35,931 nucleotides of DNA from assembly GCA_945871065.1 (NCBI GenBank), contig CAMBUL010000022.1, positions 1 to 35,931 of the forward strand. The letters are read 5' to 3'. Below the pieces are notes generated by a model that saw only the letters and a program-made list of their open reading frames with translations, did not search any database and was not told where the DNA came from. Each line of letters opens with the position of its first letter. Within the stretch, counting starts at the first letter, position 1. Origin of the DNA: Chthoniobacter flavus. Its GTDB lineage: Bacteria > Verrucomicrobiota > Verrucomicrobiia > Chthoniobacterales > JACTMZ01. The translations under genes were made by a program, and so were the position numbers. Of the stretch, positions 16,398 to 23,917 are shown in pieces.

Positions 16398-17704
16398 CCG
16401 GCCAGCACCGGGGCCAAAATGGCATCCCGCATTCCGTGCAGCAGTTTCTTGTCCGCCGGACAAATCGTGGCGAGCACTCCGCCGAGCTTCGTCTCCCGCT
16501 CCCCGCAGAAAAAATACGGACACAATCGCACCCGGCCCTTCATTTTTCGGAGCAAGGGCTGGTGACCACCGGTGCCGGCCTCCGCATAATCCATCTCCAC
16601 CACCCGGGAATGATGGAACTTCTGCAAAATCCACGGCCGCACCTCCCAGTCGCCCAACGCGTTGTCCACCGCCCGGGCCCAGTCCTCCTGCGACAAATCC
16701 TGGCCGACTTTCACACTGCGGGATCCCCAAGCCAATTCGGAGAACCCGCTGACCTTCAAGACCAACTCGCGCTCCCGCTGGCTGAACTTCTTCAGTTCCT
16801 CCCAACTCTGGATCTCCAACCCCGGGTAAACCCCCGTCGGGGGCAACGGCCGAGGGTCCATCAGCCAAGTGCGCGGAATCACTTTTTGCAGCGCCACGAA
16901 ATGTTTTTCACCCAGCTCCCGGATCCAAAAGTCGGCCAGCGGACGCAGCCAAAAAAGCGCGAACCACAACTTTTCCTCGATCCACGGCTTGGGCGGGGGC
17001 GTCATGGCACGCTGGCCTTCCGCCACTTCGCGCAGAAGTTCCATTGAACCCGGAATGTTCGGCAGGTCGAAGAGTTCGAAGAACCGGTAGAGGTTGTTCC
17101 GCAAATCAGCCGGCGGGTCCTCCGCCTTGACCACCCGCGACCCGAGGCGCGCTGCCATCCACTCCATTTCCGGCCGGTAATCCGCCGCCTCGCCCGAGAT
17201 CACAATGTCGCCTCCACCGGCCAGCGCCCGGAAACCCTCATCCATCCCCCGACCGCCAACCACCGCGAATCCCTCGGCCGCATAAACCTCGTTCAGCCAC
17301 GCGGTCAGGCCGATCCCGCCCGGCACATTGTCCAATTCGGCCATGATAAAACCGCCCTCTGTGAGGATCATATCCGGACGGATTATCCGAGGAATCGCAT
17401 CGGCCAGCGGCTTCGCCCGCGCCAGCTCGATTAACTCCCGCGGCTTCCCGCGATCGAGCAACTCCGCGATCCACGCCGGACGCTTCCCCGCCACACTCAG
17501 CCGGTAGAGCCGATTGCCCGCTTCGACAAATTTGCGCAGCCGAAACCCGAGTTTCTCCAACTCTTCGTCCATCCCCGGCGGCAAGCGGAACGGCTCCGCC
17601 GCCACCCGCCATTCCTTTCCGGCAAACAAACCGCCCGGCGGCAGAGCCGCCCGGATACGCGCAGCCCGCACACCGCGCTCATCTCCTGCCGCCGTCGCGC
17701 TCAC
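16394..17704 (-). CDS. Unknown protein, probably of the circularly permuted ATP-grasp type (436 aa)
   Basis: I recognise no named family, but the layout resembles permuted ATP-grasp ligases such as glutathionylspermidine-synthase-like proteins. The segment IIRPDMILTEGGFIMAELDN then VPGGIGLTAWL (107-137) looks like the substrate/ATP 'RPD-x-T-x-G-x-x-x-E-x-D' block. LVLKVSGFSELAWGSRSV (314-331) looks like the nucleotide-binding strand with Lys317 and a Gly/Ser loop. WILQKF (358-363) and GRVRLCPYFFCG (390-401) match the late strand pair. No signal peptide or membrane helix is seen, so it is probably cytosolic. Start GTG 17704 overlaps the ruvA stop (GTGA), and its own stop overlaps rlpA (ATGA), so it is locked in a three-gene unit. 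A peptide- or polyamine-ligase role is inference only. Confidence 0.6.
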   Translation of the reverse strand: MSATAAGDERGVRAARIRAALPPGGLFAGKEWRVAAEPFRLPPGMDEELEKLGFRLRKFVEAGNRLYRLSVAGKRPAWIAELLDRGKPRELIELARAKPLADAIPRIIRPDMILTEGGFIMAELDNVPGGIGLTAWLNEVYAAEGFAVVGGRGMDEGFRALAGGGDIVISGEAADYRPEMEWMAARLGSRVVKAEDPPADLRNNLYRFFELFDLPNIPGSMELLREVAEGQRAMTPPPKPWIEEKLWFALFWLRPLADFWIRELGEKHFVALQKVIPRTWLMDPRPLPPTGVYPGLEIQSWEELKKFSQRERELVLKVSGFSELAWGSRSVKVGQDLSQEDWARAVDNALGDWEVRPWILQKFHHSRVVEMDYAEAGTGGHQPLLRKMKGRVRLCPYFFCGERETKLGGVLATICPADKKLLHGMRDAILAPVLAG

Positions 17705-18303
17705 ACCAGTCCCTTCAAAGCCAACCGGACCAATTCCTCCGTCCCCGCTTCTTTGTTCTTCAAGGAAACTTCCCGCACTGACTTCGCCGCATCGACCTGC
17801 CTGTAGCCCAGGGCAATCAGGGCCAGCACCGCATCATTGGCCGCCCGCGCCTCCGCGCTCGGCGCCTTGTCCGCACTGGCTGCTTCCCAAGCCGCCGCCA
17901 CCCCGAGCTTGTCCTTCAGCTCGAGCACGATCCGCTCAGCCGTTTTTTTGCCCAGACCGCTGATCTTGGCGATCGACGCGGTATCCGAATCGACTACCGC
18001 CGCTTTGAAACGCATGACATCCATCCCGCTGAGCACAGCCAGCGCCAATTTCGGTCCCACCCCGCTGACCCGTGTGACGAGCAAGCGGAACAAGTCCCGC
18101 TCCTCCGGCGAGGCGAAGCCAAATAAAATATGGGCGTCCTCCCGCACCTGCAGGTGGGTGAGCAGCCGGACCGGTTGTCCCGGCTGCGGCAAGCGATCGT
18201 AGCTGGAGAGCGGGATCAAAACCTCGTAACCTACCCCGTGAACCTCCACCACGACCTGCGTCGGCCAGACCTCGCGCAGAGTGCCATCGAGATAAGTAAT
18301 CAT
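17701..18303 (-). CDS. ruvA: Holliday junction branch migration protein RuvA
   Basis: Binds four-way junctions as a tetramer and loads the RuvB motor. 200 aa, family length. Domain I is an OB fold (MITYLDGTLREVWPTQVVVE, VHGVGYEVLIPLSSY). Domain II has two helix-hairpin-helix motifs: RVSGVGPKLALAVLSG (about 78-93) and KISGLGKKTAERIVLELKDKL (about 113-133). Domain III (about 155-200) is the RuvB-binding three-helix part, ALIALGYRQVDAAKSV. ATG 18303 is canonical. It heads the unit with the ATP-grasp-like gene and rlpA. ruvC lies about 15 kb away on the other strand and ruvB is not in the window. Its start codon is only five bases from that of the divergent gene at 18309. Confidence 0.98.
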   Translation of the reverse strand: MITYLDGTLREVWPTQVVVEVHGVGYEVLIPLSSYDRLPQPGQPVRLLTHLQVREDAHILFGFASPEERDLFRLLVTRVSGVGPKLALAVLSGMDVMRFKAAVVDSDTASIAKISGLGKKTAERIVLELKDKLGVAAAWEAASADKAPSAEARAANDAVLALIALGYRQVDAAKSVREVSLKNKEAGTEELVRLALKGLV

Positions 18304-18308
18304 CGCCC

Positions 18309-18914
18309 ATGACCGCTACCAGACCACGCCGCCGCGGCAAGCGCGCTTTTCTTGGGTTCCTCCTTGCCGCCTCGTCGGCCCTGGGAAATGACTCCCCCGA
18401 CCCCGGCTGGCGCGTGGTTCTCGTGCCAGCCTTTGAACGCCCCCCGCTTCACGAAAACATCGCCGGGTCAGACACCGCCATCCTTGCCGTCGCCCGCCCG
18501 GGGGAACTGGGCCTCTTGGAATATGCGACCACACGCGGAGCCATGCGCTGGGCCCGGGAGCGGGCCGAGAAGGATGGCGAAGCATGGTTGGACGCCGCCA
18601 ATGTCGACATTCGCCGGGGCAGCGGACGGGTCATCGACCGCATCCTGATCACCGGCGAAGATCCCATCCTCACCTCCCTCGTCTTGAGCCCCGCCTTCTA
18701 CCGCCGCTTCGAACCGCTCCTTGGCGAGGGATTCCACGTCATCGTGCCGCACCGCAATACCATCGCCCTTTACCCGCGCCTGGCCGGACGCATCCCGCCA
18801 CCGGAAGCCGGAGCCCTTTTCCAGAGCCATCTCACCGCCTCCCATCCGGTCAGCCCGGAGGTCTTCCGCGCCACCCTCGGCGGCCTTCAGGCCGACGGAA
18901 TCCTGAGCGAATAG
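18309..18914 (+). CDS. Secreted protein of unknown function (201 aa)
   Basis: An Arg-rich N-region (MTATRPRRRGKR) and hydrophobic core (AFLGFLLAASSALG) form a signal peptide, with cleavage probably before or near NDSPD; the twin Arg run is not a proper Tat motif. The mature part is about 170 aa. It alternates LLEYATTRGAMRWARERAEK with RVIDRILITGEDPILTSLVL and FHVIVPHRNTIALYPRL. I do not recognise the family. The R-N-T-x-x-L-Y-P segment recalls conserved strands of DUF1444-like proteins, but that is weak. An in-frame TAA at 18297 fixes ATG 18309 as the first possible start. It diverges from ruvA almost without a gap and precedes rpoA by 148 bases. Confidence 0.7.
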   Translation: MTATRPRRRGKRAFLGFLLAASSALGNDSPDPGWRVVLVPAFERPPLHENIAGSDTAILAVARPGELGLLEYATTRGAMRWARERAEKDGEAWLDAANVDIRRGSGRVIDRILITGEDPILTSLVLSPAFYRRFEPLLGEGFHVIVPHRNTIALYPRLAGRIPPPEAGALFQSHLTASHPVSPEVFRATLGGLQADGILSE

Positions 18915-19062
18915 CAAATTTTCCTTGTCCTCTGATCGGGACTGGATACCTTGACCGGTTGCGCGTCATCAATCGCGCCGTAGGTCCTTGGGCCCCAGAG
19001 CCTCGTCTCCTGGGTCAAACGCGCCAAGGGAAACCCGGCGACACATCATACCAACCAACATT

Positions 19063-20109
19063 ATGCCAGTTCGTCTTGGACGTTTCGAAATGCCCAAGTC
19101 TCTCATCAAGGATGAGAAGACTTCCACCGACACCTACGCGAAATTCACCGCGGAGCCCTTTGAGGCCGGCTACGGCCACACCGTCGGCAACTCGCTCCGC
19201 CGCGTGCTCCTCTCCTCGCTCGAAGGTGCCGCCGTCACCTCAATCCAGATCGAGGGAGTCAATCACGAGTTCCAGACCATTCCCGGCGTCGTCGAGGACG
19301 TGGTGGAAATCATCCTCAATCTCAAACAGGTCAAGTTCAATACCCACGACCACGACACGCATCGCGTCGTGCTCAGCGTGAACAAAGAAGGCGCGGTCAC
19401 CGCTGCCGATATCGCTTCGACCAACCAGTGCGAAGTCCTCAACCCCAAGCAGCACATCGCCACGCTCGACAAGAAAATGAAGTTTTCCATCGAGATGAAC
19501 GTGCGCAAAGGGCGCGGCTTCTCCACCGGCGATGAAAACAAAACAGCTGACCAAGCCATCGGGGTCATCGCCATCGACTCTATTTTCTCGCCCGTCACCC
19601 GCGTGAAATACGCCATCGAGGCCACCCGCGTCGGACAACGCACCGACTACGACAAACTCGTACTCGAGGTCTGGACCGACGGACGCATCACGCCCGACGA
19701 ATCATTGCTCCAGTCCGCGGCTATCCTCCGTCACCACCTCGATGTCTTCGTCGGCAACGATGACGCACAAGTCGAGTTCGACCAGACCCCGGAAGCCGTC
19801 AGCCAAGAAAATGCTAAACTCAAGAAACTGCTCAACATGTCGGTCAACGAGATCGAGCTGAGTGTCCGCGCGGCCAACTGCCTCAACAACGCCAATATCA
19901 CCACCGTCGGCCAACTGGCCTTGAAGTCCGAAGCCGAGATGCTCAAATACCGCAACTTCGGCAAGAAGTCGCTCAACGAGATCAAGGACAAACTCGAAGA
20001 ACTCCAACTCGGCCTCGGCCTGAAGTTCGAGCCCGGCCTCATCGAGGTCCAGCCCGAAGCGGAAAAAGCCGCCGACGAAGAAGACGAGACAAAAGCCAAA
20101 AAGAAGTAA
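19063..20109 (+). CDS. rpoA: DNA-directed RNA polymerase subunit alpha
   Basis: Scaffold of the RNA polymerase core; the N-terminal domain dimerises and binds beta/beta', and the C-terminal domain contacts UP elements and activators. 348 aa. NTD motifs: FEAGYGHTVGNSLRRVLLSS (about 32-51), VNHEFQTIPGVVEDVVEIILNLK, MNVRKGRGF, and GQRTDYDKLVLEVWTDG. The CTD (about 262-325) has ELSVRAANCLNNANI, then YRNFGKKSLNEIKDKLEEL. An acidic/Lys tail ends the protein. ATG 19063 begins the conserved MPVRLGRFEMPKS. rplQ follows after 3 bases. The genes normally upstream in the ribosomal operon (rpsM, rpsK, rpsD) are absent; a secreted-protein gene stands there instead. Confidence 0.98.
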   Translation: MPVRLGRFEMPKSLIKDEKTSTDTYAKFTAEPFEAGYGHTVGNSLRRVLLSSLEGAAVTSIQIEGVNHEFQTIPGVVEDVVEIILNLKQVKFNTHDHDTHRVVLSVNKEGAVTAADIASTNQCEVLNPKQHIATLDKKMKFSIEMNVRKGRGFSTGDENKTADQAIGVIAIDSIFSPVTRVKYAIEATRVGQRTDYDKLVLEVWTDGRITPDESLLQSAAILRHHLDVFVGNDDAQVEFDQTPEAVSQENAKLKKLLNMSVNEIELSVRAANCLNNANITTVGQLALKSEAEMLKYRNFGKKSLNEIKDKLEELQLGLGLKFEPGLIEVQPEAEKAADEEDETKAKKK

Positions 20110-20112
20110 GCC

Positions 20113-20553
20113 ATGAGGCACCAAAATAAGACCGTCAAACTCGGCCGCTCGCAGGCTCACCGCGACTCCCTGCTGGCCAACCAGGTCTGCAGCCTAATCA
20201 TTCATCAGCGGATCCGTACCACCCTGGCCAAAGCCAAGGCGACACGCCCGCTTGCGGAAAAAATGGTAACTCTCGGGAAAAAGGGCACCCTGCACGCGCG
20301 CCGCACCGCGACCGCGTATCTGCACCAAGAGGTCGCGGTGAAGAAATTGTTCGAGGAAATCGCCCCCCGCTCGGCCTCCCGAGCCGGCGGATACACCCGC
20401 ATTACCAAACTCGGGCCCCGCAAAAGTGACAGTGCCCCCATGGCTGTCCTGGAATGGGTGGACACCACCACGGTGGAAACCGTAACCGAGCCCGCGGCCG
20501 AAAAGCCGAAGGCGACCAAGAAAAAGTCTGCCCCAAAGAAGGACGCTGAGTAA
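20113..20553 (+). CDS. rplQ: 50S ribosomal protein L17
   Basis: 146 aa. The conserved domain starts at the N-terminus: MRHQNKTVKLGRSQAHRDSL, then LLANQVCSLIIHQRIRTTLAKAKATRPLAEK is the standard L17 block (positions about 20-50), followed by KLFEEIAPR and GGYTRITKLGPRKSDSAPMAVLEWV. A C-terminal extension of about 35 residues rich in Thr, Lys, Ala and Pro is typical of phyla with longer L17. It is translated with rpoA (3-base spacing), and a strong intrinsic terminator follows, ending the operon. Confidence 0.98.
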   Translation: MRHQNKTVKLGRSQAHRDSLLANQVCSLIIHQRIRTTLAKAKATRPLAEKMVTLGKKGTLHARRTATAYLHQEVAVKKLFEEIAPRSASRAGGYTRITKLGPRKSDSAPMAVLEWVDTTTVETVTEPAAEKPKATKKKSAPKKDAE

Positions 20554-20578
20554 CATTCGCGGCCCTGCCGCAATTCAC

Positions 20579-20621
20579 AACACGCCGCCGCGGCCCGACA
20601 GCCCGGCGGCGTGTTTTTTTT
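20579..20621 (+). terminator. Rho-independent terminator of rpoA-rplQ
   Basis: CACGCCGCCG (20581-20590) pairs perfectly with CGGCGGCGTG (20604-20613), extended by AA/TT to a 12-bp stem with a 13-base loop. It is followed directly by a run of T residues. It lies 26 bases after the rplQ stop. Confidence 0.93.
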
Positions 20622-20718
20622 CTCCCCTCTCCAGCCAAACCAGCTGCCGCACTACGTCCCGCCCCACCGCGTCGCCCCTTTGGCAAAAGCGCGGGTATCC
20701 CTCCTTGGCCGAGAGGCG

Positions 20719-20937
20719 CTACCGCTCCAAAATCGTCACGGGCAACGAGGCCTCGAACCGGCTGTTCCCCGGCGCACTGACTGCGGAACCGGCAATCTGC
20801 ACAATGTTGACGTCAGTGACCTGTGCACTGCTTTGCGCATGGGCGGAGGGAACTACCGTGATATCCCGCCCGACCATGAAAAGCAGGCAGCCGGCGATCA
20901 CGGTGAGGACAATTTTCGTGTAAGCGTCGATATTCAT
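20719..20937 (-). CDS. Small single-pass membrane or exported protein (72 aa)
   Basis: MNIDAYTKIVLTVIAGCLLF forms a short hydrophilic start and one hydrophobic helix (about 8-24). A polar tail follows, with PSAHAQSSAQVTDVNIVQIA and ending LPVTILER. This matches a widespread type of small hypothetical protein (MNID-x-YTK-x-VLT-x-IAGCL) whose job is unknown; the helix could be an uncleaved anchor, or AHAQ could be a signal-peptidase site. It is the last gene of a minus-strand group, 34 bases after the nucleosidase. No Shine-Dalgarno is seen at ATG 20937. Confidence 0.65.
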   Translation of the reverse strand: MNIDAYTKIVLTVIAGCLLFMVGRDITVVPSAHAQSSAQVTDVNIVQIAGSAVSAPGNSRFEASLPVTILER

Positions 20938-20971
20938 AAGGAGCCCAGCCTCCACAACCCGCCGCGGACCG

Positions 20972-21562
20972 TCAAGACCCGCGCAATTCGCGATGGAGCC
21001 ATTCGCCCAGACGCTCGGCACAATCGTCGATCGATTCCCGCCACGTCTTTGCCGCCCCCTCGTCCGCGGGATCACTGATTTCTTTGACCAAGGTCACCGG
21101 CAGACCGAACTGGTGCGCGGTGAAGGCGATGGCATAACCCTCCATGTCGACCAAATCGATCCCGCGGGCAGCCAACCCCGCCCTCGTCGCCGCGCTGTCG
21201 ACAAAGGAATCACCGGACCCAAGCACCGGCCCACTCACCCCCAACTCGATGGCCGCGCCGAAGTGTTCCCCGGTCAGCCCGAAAATCTTCTCGTCTTCGA
21301 AATCATGTTGCTCGACCCGTCCCACCACCTGCGTGCCTCTCATCCCCTCGCGCAAGCCACCTGCGGTACCCAGATTGATCACCCGCGAAGGACGCTGCCG
21401 CGCCAGCACCGAGGCCAGAGCCGCGGCGGCACGCACTTTGCCCACCCCCGTGACCAAGACCGGTAGATCGGACACATGCAAATGCTGCGCCTCTTCTTCC
21501 AGCGCCACGACGAGCAAAGGACGGTCCAACGAAATGGTCTGATGCAGCTTCACCCCGCGCAT
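20972..21562 (-). CDS. Nucleosidase of the PNP/MTAN (purine nucleoside phosphorylase-like) superfamily
   Basis: 196 aa. RPLLVVALEEEAQHL (14-28) is the family N-terminal strand with the acidic EEE. VLVTGVGKVRAAAAL (35-49), VINLGTAGGLREGMRG (61-76), VEQHDFED (83-90), the substrate/ribose motif VDMEGYAIA (138-146) and KEISDPADEGAAKTW (160-174) complete the fold. These enzymes cleave or phosphorolyse N-glycosidic bonds; the closest pattern known to me is the short 'nucleosidase' group related to MTA/SAH nucleosidase. Substrate (methylthioadenosine, SAH, futalosine or other) cannot be settled here. ATG 21562 begins eight bases after the stop of the upstream gene, so the two are surely one operon. 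Confidence 0.82.
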   Translation of the reverse strand: MRGVKLHQTISLDRPLLVVALEEEAQHLHVSDLPVLVTGVGKVRAAAALASVLARQRPSRVINLGTAGGLREGMRGTQVVGRVEQHDFEDEKIFGLTGEHFGAAIELGVSGPVLGSGDSFVDSAATRAGLAARGIDLVDMEGYAIAFTAHQFGLPVTLVKEISDPADEGAAKTWRESIDDCAERLGEWLHRELRGS

Positions 21563-21569
21563 TACATCC

Positions 21570-22400
21570 TCAACCCGCGACCAGATCAATCCCGTGGAAA
21601 ATCCGCGCGAGGATTTCCACGCCACGGGCCAGAGACGGCGACGGCCGCACGAAAAAACGGTCCGCATCGACCGCAACCACCGGACAACCGGGATCGATCA
21701 AGGCGGCTTCCCGCGCGGCCCGATCCTGATCGAACCCGCACGGTGCGGCGATAACCAATTCCGGACGGGCCGCACGCACCGTCTCCCACGTCGTGCGGAC
21801 CGAGCGCTCGCCGGCCCGACCCAAAACCTCGAGACCCCCGGCGGCATCAACCATCTCCGGAATCCAATGACCGCTGGCAAACGGCGGATCCATCCACTCG
21901 GCCAGGAAAACCCGGGGACGAGTCCGACCGGCCACCGCCTGACGGACCCGGTCGATCCTCCGAAGCATCTCCTCCGCCCAAAACTCGCCCTTCCCGGCCA
22001 CGCCCAACTCCCGCCCGAGATATCGCACCGACTCCGCCACCTCCCCCAAGGTCCGCGGCCCGACCGAAATCACGCGAGCACCCACCGAGGCAAAGTCTCC
22101 GTCCGCGACGGCACAAACGCGGCAAAGATCTTGGGTTATTATGACATCCGGACGCAGTGACGCGAGCATCTCCGCATCGACCGCGTAAAGCGCCTCCCCG
22201 CCCTCCACCGCCGCCCGTACCGCCGCGTCGATTTGCCGACTGTCCCATGCCGCCGGATCAATCCGGCTGGCCGAAACCACCGGCACCTCCCGCACTTCCT
22301 CCGGCCATTGGCACTCATGCGACCGCCCGACCAAATCCCCCACCAGCCCGAGATCCGCCACGATTTCCGTCGCGCTGGGCAGCAAAGAAACGATCCGCAT
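21570..22400 (-). CDS. BtuF/FhuD-like substrate-binding protein without signal peptide
   Basis: 276 aa with the class III periplasmic-binding fold. It starts RIVSLLPSATEIVADLGLVG then LVGRSHECQWP (2-34), and continues with LRPDVIITQDLCRVCAVADG (about 86-105). A long linking helix follows (RYLGRELGVAGKGEFWAEEM). The second lobe has RVFLAEWMDPPFASGHWIPE and RPELVIAAPCGFDQDRA. Relatives bind cobalamin or ferric chelates and feed ABC importers. The protein starts directly at the first strand with no signal peptide or lipobox, as in a known subgroup of cytoplasmic 'cobalamin-binding' homologues with a C-R-V-C motif. No permease or ATPase is adjacent; it is coupled to a nucleosidase gene instead. 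No cobalamin riboswitch is visible upstream. Confidence 0.85.
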   Translation of the reverse strand: MRIVSLLPSATEIVADLGLVGDLVGRSHECQWPEEVREVPVVSASRIDPAAWDSRQIDAAVRAAVEGGEALYAVDAEMLASLRPDVIITQDLCRVCAVADGDFASVGARVISVGPRTLGEVAESVRYLGRELGVAGKGEFWAEEMLRRIDRVRQAVAGRTRPRVFLAEWMDPPFASGHWIPEMVDAAGGLEVLGRAGERSVRTTWETVRAARPELVIAAPCGFDQDRAAREAALIDPGCPVVAVDADRFFVRPSPSLARGVEILARIFHGIDLVAG

Positions 22401-22456
22401 CCGAGCAGCCTACCGAGGAAGGGACCGCTTGGAAACGGGTTGCTTAAAAAAATTGG

Positions 22457-22528
22457 TCAGTCTGGGTTGTTACCATAACCAAAAAGGTCGGCGCCTTCGA
22501 CCGCATCCAAGTGATCCAAGTTCGCCAT
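22457..22528 (-). CDS. Possible 23-aa small protein directly after tatC
   Basis: ATG 22528 starts 16 bases after the tatC stop and reads MANLDHLDAVEGADLFGYGN then NPD and TGA. GGAG lies 12 bases and GAG 6 bases before the ATG. The same frame stays open upstream through the tatC end, giving a sensible acidic sequence (ITIENLITTTEEIEPA) but no standard start codon there. A T-run follows the stop (at 22450-22444 on the minus strand). It may be a real small gene, a relic, or chance. Confidence 0.3.
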   Translation of the reverse strand: MANLDHLDAVEGADLFGYGNNPD

Positions 22529-22544
22529 CGCGGGCTCGATCTCC

Positions 22545-23360
22545 TCAGTCGTCGTGATCAGGTTTTCGATCGTGATGGCCTGTGCCCTTGGTGGTCAGCG
22601 CGTCCCGCCTCTCCATCCACCGCGCAATCCAAATGCAGGCCTCGTAGAGCAGCACCATCGGAGCCCCCATCAGAATCAGAGTAAAAATATCGGGCGTCGG
22701 CGTGATCACCGCGGCCAGCAAAAAAATGACCACAATCGCGTAAGGCCGCGTGGACTGCATTTGTCCGTGCTCGAGCAGGCCGACCTTGACCAAGGCAAGC
22801 ACCACGACCGGAAGTTCGAAGGCCAGGCCGAAGGCCAGGACAAATTGCGTGGTGAAGCTGTAATACTCCCCCACCGTCCAGGTCGGACGCCACTGCATCA
22901 TTTGGGCGTCTTGGAAAAAGAATTCCAACGCCGCCGGGAGCACGGCGTAAAAGGCGAAGGCCGCCCCGCCGAGAAAAAGACCGAAACCGACGATCGAAGC
23001 CAAGAGCACGACTCGGCGCTCCTTTTTGCTCAGGGCCGGGAGGACGAACTCCGCGAGAAAATAGAGCAAGACCGGAAAGGAAACGACCAACCCGGCATAG
23101 AAGGCCAACTTGAACGAGATGGTCATCGAATCGGCCACCCCGAGCGATTGCAGGTTGTCGACCCGGCCCGGATCCACCGCAAGCAAAGGCGCCTGGACAA
23201 AAGACGCCAATTGTCCCCGGAAAACGAAGGCCAAGATCATGCAGATCCCGAGAGCGATGGCCATGCGCACCACCATGCCCCGCAAGTCTTCGACATGCTC
23301 GAGGAAAGGCTTGGGCGTATCCCTTTCGTCGCGGAACTTGAGAAATTTTTGCAGGCTCAC
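22545..23360 (-). CDS. tatC: Sec-independent protein translocase subunit TatC
   Basis: Multi-spanning receptor of the twin-arginine translocase; it recognises RR signal peptides at the inner membrane. 271 aa. The cytosolic N-terminus has PFLEHVEDLRGMVVRMAIAL, matching the F-x-x-H-x-x-E-L-R consensus. Six hydrophobic helices follow, with FVLPALSKKERRVVLLAS in loop 2 and FGLAFELPVVVLALVKVGLL then AAVITPTPDIFTLILMGAPM. The tail is His/Asp rich. The start is GTG 23360: it overlaps the nudix stop as GTGA, and GGGGAG lies six bases upstream. tatA/tatB are not adjacent. It is the last large gene of the fur-argH-nudix-tatC unit. Confidence 0.96.
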   Translation of the reverse strand: MSLQKFLKFRDERDTPKPFLEHVEDLRGMVVRMAIALGICMILAFVFRGQLASFVQAPLLAVDPGRVDNLQSLGVADSMTISFKLAFYAGLVVSFPVLLYFLAEFVLPALSKKERRVVLLASIVGFGLFLGGAAFAFYAVLPAALEFFFQDAQMMQWRPTWTVGEYYSFTTQFVLAFGLAFELPVVVLALVKVGLLEHGQMQSTRPYAIVVIFLLAAVITPTPDIFTLILMGAPMVLLYEACIWIARWMERRDALTTKGTGHHDRKPDHDD

Positions 23361-23917
23361 ACCCACCTCCCCGCCGCCAAACGTGCATACAATCCCAACG
23401 TGTTGGCATCCTCGATCACCCCGCGCGCAACCATCTCGCGCAATTCGTCGGCCGGGAAAGCCTTGATCTCGAGGATTTGCTCCTCGGCATCATGGCCGGT
23501 GGCCCGCGGATCCCATCGGACCTCGGTAGCAAAAAACTGGTGCGTTGTCTCGTCGGTGAATCCGGGCGAGGTGAAAAACTTGCCCAGATATTCCATTTTT
23601 CCCGTCACCTCGCATCCCGCCTCCTCCTGCAACTCCCGGCGCGCCGCCTGCTCGATGGCAGGCACCGTCGTCTCCCCGTCGACCTGGCCCGCGGGAAATT
23701 GCCAGAATTCCCGCCGCGCCGGAACACGCTCCTCGCGGATCAGGACAAACGAGCCGTCCGGCAGCCGCGGCGCAACCGTCACCCCGACTTTTCTCGTCAC
23801 CTTGGTCCACTCGCGTCCCTCCGGACACGACGGCGTGCGCACGGTTTCTTGAGTCACCCGCAAATGCGGGGTCTCCAGAAGCACCTCTTCGCGCATCAAG
23901 GCCCAGCCGTCGCTCAT
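23357..23917 (-). CDS. NUDIX hydrolase, ADP-ribose-pyrophosphatase-like
   Basis: 186 aa. The N-terminal beta-sheet domain (about 8-45) has the 'W-x-x-L-x-E-E-V-L-L-x-T-P-H-L-R-V' type start of ADPRase-like NUDIX enzymes. The Nudix helix is GQVDGETTVPAIEQAARREL then QEEAG (77-101); the REL-x-EE-x-G core is intact while the first half has a small insertion compared with the strict consensus. It would hydrolyse a nucleoside diphosphate linked to another group, possibly ADP-ribose. ATG 23917 overlaps the argH stop (ATGA), and its own stop overlaps the tatC start (GTGA), so all three are translationally coupled. Confidence 0.88.
   Translation of the reverse strand: MSDGWALMREEVLLETPHLRVTQETVRTPSCPEGREWTKVTRKVGVTVAPRLPDGSFVLIREERVPARREFWQFPAGQVDGETTVPAIEQAARRELQEEAGCEVTGKMEYLGKFFTSPGFTDETTHQFFATEVRWDPRATGHDAEEQILEIKAFPADELREMVARGVIEDANTLGLYARLAAGRWV

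Noticed and set aside
22401-22456. Possible cobalamin riboswitch before the BtuF-like gene
   Set aside because: The upstream sequence lacks the B12-box and is too short for the aptamer.
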